In this document: positions 37,301-43,783 of the stretch, piece by piece
Layout: every line of letters begins with the position of its first letter
How positions within the stretch are numbered: position 1 is the first letter of the stretch
Assembly: GCA_028279245.1 (NCBI GenBank)
Contig: JANQOE010000092.1
Coordinates: 57,296-121,295, forward strand
DNA from: Alphaproteobacteria bacterium
GTDB lineage: Bacteria > Pseudomonadota > Alphaproteobacteria > UBA6615
Direction: 5' to 3'
Length of the DNA: 64,000 nucleotides
Made by a program: the position numbers and the translations under genes
The notes under the pieces: generated by a model
The model's input: only the letters and a program-made list of their open reading frames with translations
Databases searched by the model: none
Told to the model about the DNA's origin: nothing

Positions 37301-37420
37301 AACCTCTGGATCTTCTTTGCTAGGGAAGGTCAAAAAGGCTGCGACACCGGCGAGGGCTAGCAGCACGGTCGCCAATATGGTCAACCGGGCGTTATTGAGG
37401 GCGAATGCAGTCAGGTTCAT
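34313..37420 (-). CDS. RND family efflux permease
   Basis: A 1035-residue inner-membrane pump with twelve predicted helices and two large periplasmic loops, of the AcrB/MdtB-like superfamily. It begins MNLTAFALNNARLTILATVL. The proton-relay helix 4 reads IALGLLVDNGVVIAEDIQRR: the first of AcrB's two Asp residues is kept, the second is Asn. Helix 10 has GGIIINNAIVLLDQIK, lacking AcrB's Lys. This pattern belongs to a distinct RND subgroup. Substrates are unknown. The gene follows the adaptor after 13 bases; no outer-membrane channel gene is nearby, so a shared TolC is presumably used. Confidence 0.93.
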   Translation of the reverse strand: MNLTAFALNNARLTILATVLLALAGVAAFLTFPSKEDPEVTVREALVVAAFPGMSANRVEDLITRKLEKEIRRIPEVKKIKASSKSGLSIIHVVVYDRFFDLDPIWQDLRNKMRDVGGQLPVGTIGPDVNTDFGDVFIATVAITADGFDMAEMHDVAKQLRDEFYTVQGVERVELHGVQEQRIFLETSNARLAEFGLTPDSLIETLNRQNIILPGGKVDVGGPEIIIEPSGNLESIRDIEELIIGIPNTDDVAYLRDVLTVKRGFVDPPERLAYFDGKPAIVMAISMQDGQNILALGPRLQEQAADMEVRLPYGYELNFATYQADYVRASVNGVSNNVYQTLAIVLGMVMLFLGWRTGLIVGAIVPLTMLVTLVAMRLLGIELERVSLATLIIALGLLVDNGVVIAEDIQRRLSEGESRRDAALACGKQLAAPLLASSLTTVLAFMPLMLASNSAGEYLRSMSLVILITLLTSWVLAMMVTPLLSMWFMPEPKRTPEEAEAVFDKPLFRAYTALLGFVLRLRYAYVAVMAALLVGGFTVLGTVPEQFFPESSRNQFMVYVDMPAGYGTKSTDQTTRALLGWLNDAETNPEVISHVSYVGYGGPRFFVPLSPRDDDTNVSFTLVTVEDADQVDAVLARTNRYLAETQPAAKARLKKFFLGNSETGLMEVRISGPDKEVLARLGEQVEAGLRAIPGTINIHNNWENRIAKVVVKVDQARARRAGITSADVAASLNTFFSGGQVSSYRERDTVIPLVLRAEDSERTNLDRVRDINIYSTGRQTNVPLSQIANFDVVNEFSRIERRNLQRTIAIEAKHSWLTAEELQSALMPAMQQIEAELPLGYSWVFGGETEDAAEANAALVEFLPHAIMAMVLLLVWQFNSFLKPAIIFITIPLAFIGAAIGLKLGGGFLGFMAILGFLSLGGIIINNAIVLLDQIKVELDAGADGYQALINASVARFQPVMLTTLTTILGLLPLMLPPDPLFFDMAMAIAAGLSLGTLLTLLTVPVLYAILFRVQVPGLAERPQKMPVGVAAATG

Positions 37421-37433
37421 CGGACCCCCCCCT

Positions 37434-38546
37434 TTAGCTTTCGGGTTGTTCGAACAGGTGGACTTCTAGTCCATCGGCTAGGAACTCGACGCCCGCAGAG
37501 GCGACGATATCGCCGGCCTCGAGTGGTCCGCTGATGAGGACAGTGTTGTCCCGGAGTTCAACGGGGTTCACGACAACCTGGCGTAGGCTCTGGCTGTCCG
37601 CGTCGAACACAAAAGCGTAGTTCTGATCGCCCGGGCCCGGCCGGATTGCAGAAATCGGCACGACAAAGCCTTCATCCGCCAGATCCGTGTCAAATGTCAG
37701 CCCGAGCTGTGCCGGCATGCCGGCCCGCAAGGCCGGCGGTGTGTCGAGAAGCACAACAGTGACCGGGAATGTACTACCCGCCTCGGCAACTGTGCCGATC
37801 TCGGCGATGATGCCGGAAACGCTTCGATCCGGCGCGGTCGGAAAGGATACACTGACGACCGCGCCATGGTCGAACTTGTCGACCAACGTGGCGGGAACAC
37901 CGGCGTGGATTTCTAGTTTGCCTTCGGTATGCATCTGGAAGACCGGCTGGCCGACCACAACCTCCTCGAAAGGCTCGATATCGCGGGCCGAGATGATGCC
38001 GTCGAAAGGTGCCCGCAGTTCGGTCAACCTCTGGTCGCGCTGTGTCAGGCCGAGCCGCGCTTCCGCCGCCTGCAGCTGGCTTTTGGCGGCGTCGAAGCCG
38101 GCAACGGCGACATCGTAGGCTGATTTGGCGACCCATCCCTTGTCGTAGAGGGTCCTTTGCCTTTCGTAATCCTGCTGGGACTCGCGCATCAGCGCATGGG
38201 CCTCTGCGGCCCTGGCTTCGGCCTCGCGGACAGCAAGGTCGAATCGTTTGCCGTCGATGATGGCAAGCAAGTCGCCGGCTTGGACCGTGTCGCCGAGGTC
38301 AGCATGTACGGCGACGACGCGGCCGCTGACCTCGAAGCTCACGCGACTTACATCTACTGGCCGCAGCAGCCCGGCGATATGGCGCTCTTGCGCCGCATTG
38401 CTCGGAGCAAGCTGCTCCCATTTGATGGATCGAACCACCGACTTGTCGACGAGTTCGGCTTCCTTGCAGCCAACCAGTGCGAAGGCCGATACGGCCATGG
38501 CGCCGATGCCGCGTCGCCATGAAGTTGAGAGTTGTCCTAGCATCAT
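37434..38546 (-). CDS. RND efflux periplasmic adaptor (HlyD/MFP family lipoprotein)
   Basis: A 370-residue membrane-fusion protein. The signal peptide ends in a lipobox (FALVGC, Cys27), so it is a lipoprotein. Next comes a biotinyl-lipoyl-like half-motif (FEVSGRVVAVHADLGDTVQAG), an alpha-helical hairpin (about residues 95-165), the second lipoyl half (LRAPFDGIISARDIEPFEEV), then beta-barrel and membrane-proximal domains. It links the pump to an outer-membrane channel. Two adjacent ATG codons start the frame. Its promoter probably lies in the 258-base gap that contains the GTTAC repeats. Confidence 0.93.
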   Translation of the reverse strand: MMLGQLSTSWRRGIGAMAVSAFALVGCKEAELVDKSVVRSIKWEQLAPSNAAQERHIAGLLRPVDVSRVSFEVSGRVVAVHADLGDTVQAGDLLAIIDGKRFDLAVREAEARAAEAHALMRESQQDYERQRTLYDKGWVAKSAYDVAVAGFDAAKSQLQAAEARLGLTQRDQRLTELRAPFDGIISARDIEPFEEVVVGQPVFQMHTEGKLEIHAGVPATLVDKFDHGAVVSVSFPTAPDRSVSGIIAEIGTVAEAGSTFPVTVVLLDTPPALRAGMPAQLGLTFDTDLADEGFVVPISAIRPGPGDQNYAFVFDADSQSLRQVVVNPVELRDNTVLISGPLEAGDIVASAGVEFLADGLEVHLFEQPES

Positions 38547-38621
38547 TGTTTCCTCGTGAGGCGCTGTTCGCGGTTTCTTTGTGGCGAGAACATGCGTGTC
38601 CGGGGGGTCGGGTCAGAGTGT

Positions 38622-38636
38622 GTTACGGTGGGTTAC
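38622..38636. promoter_or_regulatory. GTTAC direct repeat upstream of the RND operon
   Basis: GTTACG occurs twice, starting ten bases apart (38622 and 38632), in the 258-base gap before the efflux adaptor. Direct repeats at one helical turn are typical sites for OmpR-family regulators. The complementary GTAAC word recurs in the gap upstream of the histidine kinase. Binding is inferred only. Confidence 0.35.
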
Positions 38637-38804
38637 GTCGGTCGTGACTGGCACAAGGAACCTCACGCCATCATCTGCGCCCCGCCGCGGATAGGCCGGC
38701 GGAGCGCACTCGATCGGCAGGGAGGGGAGGTCTAGGGATTGGGTCGAAATCCGACCTGGTAAGGGAAGAGGGTGTTTTCGGCAGCAGGCTAACGTTCCTG
38801 GCGG

Positions 38805-38939
38805 CTAGCCGGTGAACACGATAATCGCGGTCACGGCGAAGAGCGCCATGCTCGCTAGCCCGCCGGCGGCCCCCACGAGCATCGTTCGCAGCGCGTGCTT
38901 GGGGATCGGGGCGGTCCAGGACAGCTTGTTTTGAGCCAT
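38805..38939 (-). CDS. 44-residue single-pass membrane protein
   Basis: A short gene of 44 codons, supported by a near-perfect ribosome binding site (ACAGGAGAAGG, five bases before ATG). The product starts MAQNKLSWTAPIPKHALRT, then has one Ala/Gly-rich membrane helix (roughly residues 20-42) and ends almost at the membrane. I do not recognise a family. It lies 64 bases after the receiver-cyclase gene and 258 bases before the RND adaptor, all on the same strand. Small proteins of this shape, such as AcrZ, can be accessory subunits of RND pumps; that role here is only a hypothesis. Confidence 0.65.
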   Translation of the reverse strand: MAQNKLSWTAPIPKHALRTMLVGAAGGLASMALFAVTAIIVFTG

Positions 38940-39002
38940 TTGCCTTCTCCTGTTGAGGTCCGACCGCAAGCTAGCGCGGCCGGCCGAGGCAAACGGAGTA
39001 AG

Positions 39003-40130
39003 TTACGGTAGCTTCGCCGTTGTCCCGCTGTCGCAAGCCGGCCCAGGTAGAGCAAACACGCGCACCGGCTGCGACCGGCCGGCGAGTTGCTGTTGTCCAC
39101 GATCGGACAACTCATCATGCAATTGGCCGGCGTGCCCAACCCCGCCGGCGCAAGCCCGCGTAACCAGTGCCTCGCTAACAACCAGGTCGCTGTCCAGCTT
39201 CCTGGTCATGGTTTGCAGGCGGCTCGCGGTATTGACCGTGTCACCGATCACCGCGAACTCCATTGCACGGTCGCTGCCGATCTCGCCCAGCACGATCGGG
39301 CCGTGGTGGACGCCGATCCCCACTCGGACGGGCGCGTCGCCGCTTACCTGCCGCTCTTCGTTCCAGGCCGCTAGGGACGCCAGCATCTCCCTGGCACACA
39401 GGTAGGCCATGTGGGCGTCGTCCGCGCGGGCGTCCGGCACACCGAAGGTGGCGAGGATGGCGTCGCCAATGTACTTATCGAGCGTCCCGCCATGATCGAA
39501 AATAATGGCCTCGATGCGGGTGTGGAACGCGCGTAACATCTCCATGACGGCGGCCGGGCTCATGGCCTCCGACATCGTCGTAAAGCCGCGAATGTCGACA
39601 AACAGCACGGCGGCTTCCTGCTCCCGCGGCGGCCCGAACGGTTCGTCGCGCGAGGCCAGGGTATCGACCAGACCCGGCGGCACATAGCGCGACAAGTTGC
39701 TGCGCGCGCGCTCCGCGGTGAGGCGTCGTTCGATTGCTTCCTTCAGTACGTCTAGCTGATCGAGCGTCTTCTTGATTGTGATGAGCAGATCTTGAAAGTC
39801 GATCGGTTTGGTAACGAAATCGAATGCGCCACGATTCATCGCCGCGCGAATGTTGCTCATGTCGCCATAGGCGGAGATGATGATTGTCTTCAGTTGTTCC
39901 TCGTATTCCGCGAGATGGTTAAGGAGGGTGAGACCATCCATCCTGGGCATGTTTATGTCGCTGATGACCAGATCGATGTCCGGATCGCTGCGGACTTTCT
40001 CCAGCGCGGCCTCCCCGTCCTCCGCGAAGTCGATCAAGAATTCGCCGTGACGGATCTCGCGGCGGAATTTGCGGCGCATCAGCGCTTCCAGATCGCGCTC
40101 GTCGTCCACCACCAGGATCTTCGCGGGCAT
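39003..40130 (-). CDS. receiver-domain class III adenylate cyclase
   Basis: A 375-residue fusion. Residues 1-125 form a receiver with phospho-acceptor Asp58 (VISDINMPRMDG) and the conserved Lys in FVTKPID; a helical linker (TLDQLDVLKEAIERRL) leads to a class III cyclase domain from about residue 170. The cyclase has both metal Asp residues (VLFVDIRGFT and YIGDAILATFG), the purine-selecting Lys before YIGD, and GDTVNTASRL, which together suggest ATP rather than GTP. Phosphorylation is expected to switch cAMP output. Its start overlaps the stop of the lone receiver gene (TGATG). Confidence 0.92.
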   Translation of the reverse strand: MPAKILVVDDERDLEALMRRKFRREIRHGEFLIDFAEDGEAALEKVRSDPDIDLVISDINMPRMDGLTLLNHLAEYEEQLKTIIISAYGDMSNIRAAMNRGAFDFVTKPIDFQDLLITIKKTLDQLDVLKEAIERRLTAERARSNLSRYVPPGLVDTLASRDEPFGPPREQEAAVLFVDIRGFTTMSEAMSPAAVMEMLRAFHTRIEAIIFDHGGTLDKYIGDAILATFGVPDARADDAHMAYLCAREMLASLAAWNEERQVSGDAPVRVGIGVHHGPIVLGEIGSDRAMEFAVIGDTVNTASRLQTMTRKLDSDLVVSEALVTRACAGGVGHAGQLHDELSDRGQQQLAGRSQPVRVFALPGPACDSGTTAKLP

Positions 40131-40516
40131 CAGGACACCAAACCCCGGATCTTCTCTCTCAAGAGCGAGAAGTCGATCGGCTTTGTGACGAAATCGGAGG
40201 CGCCGGCGGCCATCGCCCGGCCATAGCTACCCGGGTCGCCATAGGCGGTGATCATGGCGATCGGCAGTGACGGCCAACGTTCCTTCGCTTTCTTCAGCAG
40301 ATCGAATCCACTGATGCCCGGCATGTTGATATCCGACAGAATGAGCATGACCTCGGGATCTGTACCGGTATTGAGCAGCGCAAGCGCGGCTTCACCGCAG
40401 TTAGCGTAGTGCATGACAAAGTGGCGTCGGCGGATCTCCCGCCGAAAGCGCCGCTCGAACAAGCTGACCACGTCAGGTTCATCATCGACGACAAGGATCG
40501 AGATCGTCGCCATCAT
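40130..40516 (-). CDS. single-domain response regulator
   Basis: A 128-residue CheY-like receiver with no output domain. The acidic pair is DDE at residues 11-13, phospho-acceptor Asp62 lies in LILSDINMPGISG, and the FVTKPIDFSLL end matches that of the neighbouring receiver-cyclase; the N-terminal helices of the two (FRREIRRRHF and FRREIRHGEF) are also alike, suggesting duplication. It probably shares phosphate from the upstream kinase as a sink or intermediate. It overlaps the kinase gene by four bases and the cyclase gene by one. Confidence 0.92.
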   Translation of the reverse strand: MMATISILVVDDEPDVVSLFERRFRREIRRRHFVMHYANCGEAALALLNTGTDPEVMLILSDINMPGISGFDLLKKAKERWPSLPIAMITAYGDPGSYGRAMAAGASDFVTKPIDFSLLREKIRGLVS

Positions 40517-42540
40517 GCATCCGCTCGGCGTGGCAGTTCGACAACGAACTCGGTAAACTGGTTCGGTTCGCTTCGGAAGTACATCTTCCCGCCGTGATGT
40601 TGCACGACGATATCGTGGCTCATCGAGAGCCCGAGGCCTGTCCCCTGGCCGGTCGGTTTTGTCGTGAAGAAGGGCGTAAAGAGCTGCGCTTGTGCGTCCG
40701 CCGGGATCCCGCGTCCATTATCCCAGACCCGGATCGCCACCATGGCACCGAGGTCGCGCGTCGCAACACGCAATGTCGGGATGTAGGTGTTGCCTTCGCC
40801 CTGCGCGCGGTCACGCACCGCGAAGAAGGCGTTGCTAAACAGGTTGACGAGCACCCGGGTGATCTCCTGGGGGACAACGTCGGCCTCGCCCACATCCTCC
40901 TGCAAGTCCTGCTCGGTGGTGACGCGGAAGGTCGGGTCGCGCGCGCGTTCGCCATGATAGGCGAGGCCCAGTGCCTCCTCGACCAAACCGTTGACGGATG
41001 TCTCGACCCGCTCGGCCAGGTCGCCGCGCGCATGCATAAGCATGGATTTAACAATCTGGTCCGCCCGCTGGCCGTGCCGGGCGATGGTCTGCAGATCTTC
41101 TGTCAACGTTTGGAGGGTGTCGGTGACGTCGTCCCGCGCGTCGGAATCAAACTTGTCGTTGACGGTCTGAAATGACTCCGCGAGTTCCTCGACCAGCTCC
41201 TGGGACGTTTCAGCGAAGTTATTGATGAAATTGAGGGGATTCTTGATCTCGTGTGCAACGCCGGCCGTAAGTTGCCCGAGGGACGACCGTTTTTCCGCGG
41301 CAACGAGCTCAGCTTGCGCCCGCCGCAACTCGGCGGCTGCCAGTTCGGCGCGCTCCTTCGCCTGGCGCAACTCCTTTGCCTTTGCCTCTTGCTCGGTGAC
41401 ATCGTGTGCGACCCCCTGTAGCCCGATGACCTGACCGGCCGAATCCCGAATCGGGATGTCGAGGGTCTGCATCAACCGGCGCTCGCCGTTCTTGGTGCGG
41501 ACTTCGTTGAGGTATGACAGCAGCAGTTCCCCGGCGAGGGTCCGCGCGAGGAACTCATCAAGGCGCGCGTTCGTCGGACAATCGGGCGGTGCCAGCGCAG
41601 TGGCGTGCATACCGACGATCTCGTCGGCGGTATAGCCGAGCACGGTTTCGACCGACGGGCTGACATAAGAGGCGAAGCCATCCGCATCGGCGGCATAAAA
41701 CACGTACTCGTCCTTGAGGCTCTCGACGAGCCCTCGGAAGAACTGCTCACTTTGATGCAGCGCTTCTTTGGCGGCGCGCTCTTCGGAGATATCGTCGATC
41801 CAGGCCAGGAAGGCGGGCGCATCTTCGAAGGTGAAAGTGCGGACCGACATGCGGGCCCAGAACACCGAGCCGTCCGCACGCTTCATGCGAACCTCTTCGT
41901 CATCGAGCCGGCCCTCTGCCCTCGTGCGGTCGAGCAGCCTGTTCCGTTCTTCATGACTTGCGTAGTGGTCCGCGCTCCGCACTTTCGACACGTCTTCGGC
42001 CGCCAGTTGAAAGATCTCCAATAGGCGGCTATTGGCAAACACCAGCTGGCCCTCGGGCGGCCTCGTGATAGCGACGGCCAGCGGACTGGATTCAAGAACA
42101 CTCCGCAGCAGATCCTGTTGATCAACCAACGCTTGTTCAGCCCGTTTGCGGTCGGTGATGTCACGGCCGATGCCGACAAGTCCGCATACGGCACCGTTCG
42201 CATCGAAGAAGGGGATCTTGGTGGATGAGATCCAGGCCTGTTGCCCGCCGGCGGTCTCGGCGAGTTCTTCAACGTCGATCTTGCCTTGGCCCGACGCTAT
42301 GACCTCCCGTTCGGTCGCCGCGAAGCACTCAGCCAGTTGCCTCGGGTAGTAGTCAAAGTCCGTCCGGCCGACCATTTCCTCCGGGGAGTTGGCGCCCATG
42401 ATCCGCGCTGTCGCGGTGTTGGCGACGACAAACCGGTGCTTGTTGTCCTTGACGTAGACGAGATCAGGCCAGGCTTCGAGCACCGTGCGTAGCAGCGCAT
42501 CCGTGTCGCGGACCGCTTGGGCTTCGCCTCTTGCAGGCAT
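40513..42540 (-). CDS. PAS-domain sensor histidine kinase (soluble)
   Basis: A 675-residue kinase with no membrane segment. Three PAS domains precede the catalytic part (about residues 15-135, 140-260 and 270-390), each ending in a PAC-type motif such as GRDITDRKRAEQAL. A coiled coil (KAKELRQAKERAELAAAELR) links to the dimerisation domain with His430 in GVAHEIKNPLNF. The ATPase domain has NLFSNAFFAV, WDNGRGIP and TGLGLSM and resembles NtrB/HWE-unrelated two-component kinases acting on lone receivers. It heads the kinase-receiver-cyclase operon; all junctions overlap. Confidence 0.92.
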   Translation of the reverse strand: MPARGEAQAVRDTDALLRTVLEAWPDLVYVKDNKHRFVVANTATARIMGANSPEEMVGRTDFDYYPRQLAECFAATEREVIASGQGKIDVEELAETAGGQQAWISSTKIPFFDANGAVCGLVGIGRDITDRKRAEQALVDQQDLLRSVLESSPLAVAITRPPEGQLVFANSRLLEIFQLAAEDVSKVRSADHYASHEERNRLLDRTRAEGRLDDEEVRMKRADGSVFWARMSVRTFTFEDAPAFLAWIDDISEERAAKEALHQSEQFFRGLVESLKDEYVFYAADADGFASYVSPSVETVLGYTADEIVGMHATALAPPDCPTNARLDEFLARTLAGELLLSYLNEVRTKNGERRLMQTLDIPIRDSAGQVIGLQGVAHDVTEQEAKAKELRQAKERAELAAAELRRAQAELVAAEKRSSLGQLTAGVAHEIKNPLNFINNFAETSQELVEELAESFQTVNDKFDSDARDDVTDTLQTLTEDLQTIARHGQRADQIVKSMLMHARGDLAERVETSVNGLVEEALGLAYHGERARDPTFRVTTEQDLQEDVGEADVVPQEITRVLVNLFSNAFFAVRDRAQGEGNTYIPTLRVATRDLGAMVAIRVWDNGRGIPADAQAQLFTPFFTTKPTGQGTGLGLSMSHDIVVQHHGGKMYFRSEPNQFTEFVVELPRRADA

Positions 42541-42606
42541 CCTTCCGCTCCTTGGTTGGCCTCAGTGTGCCAAGGCTGCCAACCTGCCGTAAGTCCGATA
42601 CAGTAA

Positions 42607-42647
42607 GTAACCTCGGCCCAAGACGGACGGCGTCGCGTAACCGTAAC
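42607..42647. promoter_or_regulatory. three GTAAC words between divergent kinase and channel genes
   Basis: GTAAC occurs at 42607, 42637 and 42643 in the 167-base gap shared by the histidine kinase and the potassium channel. The same word, inverted, is duplicated upstream of the RND operon. It may mark a common regulator; the evidence is only the recurrence of a five-base word. Confidence 0.25.
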
Positions 42648-42707
42648 AAACTCCGCCCCATGCCAATGAGCCGCTACATCTCATCCAGCTAAGACGGGTG
42701 AAGATCC

Positions 42708-43367
42708 ATGAATATCGCCGGAATCGAGCGGATTGGCGTCGGGCGAGAGCACCGGTTTTTGGGGCTCCTCATTGCGGTTGTCGCGATGCTGCTGTTCTCG
42801 CCACTGATCGAGGGGGGAACGGCCCAACAAGAGCTCGTCGTGGCACTGACAGCACTGGTGCTAATCGCGGCGGGCCACGCAGCAAGCCGCCGCCACAATG
42901 AGCGGTTGTTCGTGATCGGCTTGGCCGTTCCGTGGGCCTTTATCGCGGGGTTCGGCCTGCTACTGGATACCACTGTCCTCCTCACCTTGGCCGACACCGC
43001 CTTCGCCATCCTGTGCGGCCTTACGACGATTATCGCTTTGCGTCATGTCGCGACAGCTGAGCGGGTTACAATGGACGTACTCTGCGGGGCGGCCGCCGTG
43101 TACTTGCTCATTGGCCTCACCTGGGCGGTCACCTATGGCTTGATCGAAACACTGAGCCCCGGCGCGCTCGCCCTGACAAATCCCGATGTGCAGATGGCGT
43201 GGACCCAGGTGCTCTATTTCAGCTTCACTACGCTCACCACACTTGGCTACGGTGACATCTTGCCGGTTCACTCGTTCGTGCGGGTTTGGGCGACGATGGA
43301 GGCGGTTGCCGGCACCTTTTACATGGCACTGCTGGTGGCGCGGCTGGTTGGCCTCTACGCGCGGTAG
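42708..43367 (+). CDS. potassium channel family protein
   Basis: A 219-residue membrane protein. Several hydrophobic segments (about residues 20-35, 45-60, 68-90, 95-110) precede the pore module, which has a helix (AAVYLLIGLTWAVTYGLIE), a pore loop with the K+ filter TLGYGD, and a final helix (AVAGTFYMALLVARLVGLYA). There is no cytoplasmic RCK or cyclic-nucleotide-binding domain, unlike many bacterial channels. It is divergent from the kinase-receiver-cyclase operon, so control by the same stimulus or by cAMP-dependent transcription is conceivable but not shown. Confidence 0.88.
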   Translation: MNIAGIERIGVGREHRFLGLLIAVVAMLLFSPLIEGGTAQQELVVALTALVLIAAGHAASRRHNERLFVIGLAVPWAFIAGFGLLLDTTVLLTLADTAFAILCGLTTIIALRHVATAERVTMDVLCGAAAVYLLIGLTWAVTYGLIETLSPGALALTNPDVQMAWTQVLYFSFTTLTTLGYGDILPVHSFVRVWATMEAVAGTFYMALLVARLVGLYAR

Positions 43368-43404
43368 GGGCGCTGCAATGGCACCTCCCAGCTAACCGAC
43401 CGCC

Positions 43405-43566
43405 ATGACGGACTTTGATCTCGAAGAAATCTATAGCGATCGCGCTGACCTACTCTCGGCGATCGCTCACTATGAGAGGTTGTCGGCAAACGCCACCCGG
43501 TCACTCAAGGACCTACGATTGCTGCTCCTGAAACTCGATGAAGAGATACGGGCCATCCGCCCGTAG
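43405..43566 (+). CDS. small hypothetical protein (53 aa)
   Basis: A 53-codon frame starting ATG, 37 bases after the channel gene. The product is a charged helical peptide, beginning MTDFDLEEIYSDRADLL, with a Leu-rich amphipathic second half (LKDLRLLLLKLDEEIRAI) that could form a coiled coil. No strong ribosome binding site is visible and the family is unknown. An overlapping minus-strand frame (43470-43688) looks less protein-like. Confidence 0.4.
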   Translation: MTDFDLEEIYSDRADLLSAIAHYERLSANATRSLKDLRLLLLKLDEEIRAIRP

Positions 43567-43569
43567 CGT

Positions 43570-43592
43570 CTGTAGGTACATCTTACATACAG
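43570..43592. repeat. imperfect 23-base palindrome
   Basis: Arms CTGTAGGTA and TACATACAG flank a five-base centre; eight of nine positions pair. It lies four bases after the small gene and in the gap before the convergent TolB-like gene. It could be an operator or the stem of a weak terminator; no T-run follows on either strand. Confidence 0.35.
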
Positions 43593-43783
43593 CGCCTTAC
43601 CTGGAAGAGATCGGCCACCTGCCCCAGGTTCCACGCATCGAACATAGCGACAATGCATAGGAGTTCCCTGCACGCCCAATTGTTTCATGAGATTCTTGCC
43701 AATAGCGGCGGTGGCGTTGTCGGCCGTCGCCAGGCTGCCGAAATGGCGGCAAGCAAAGGGTGCCGGCGGGTAGGTCCGCCTAA

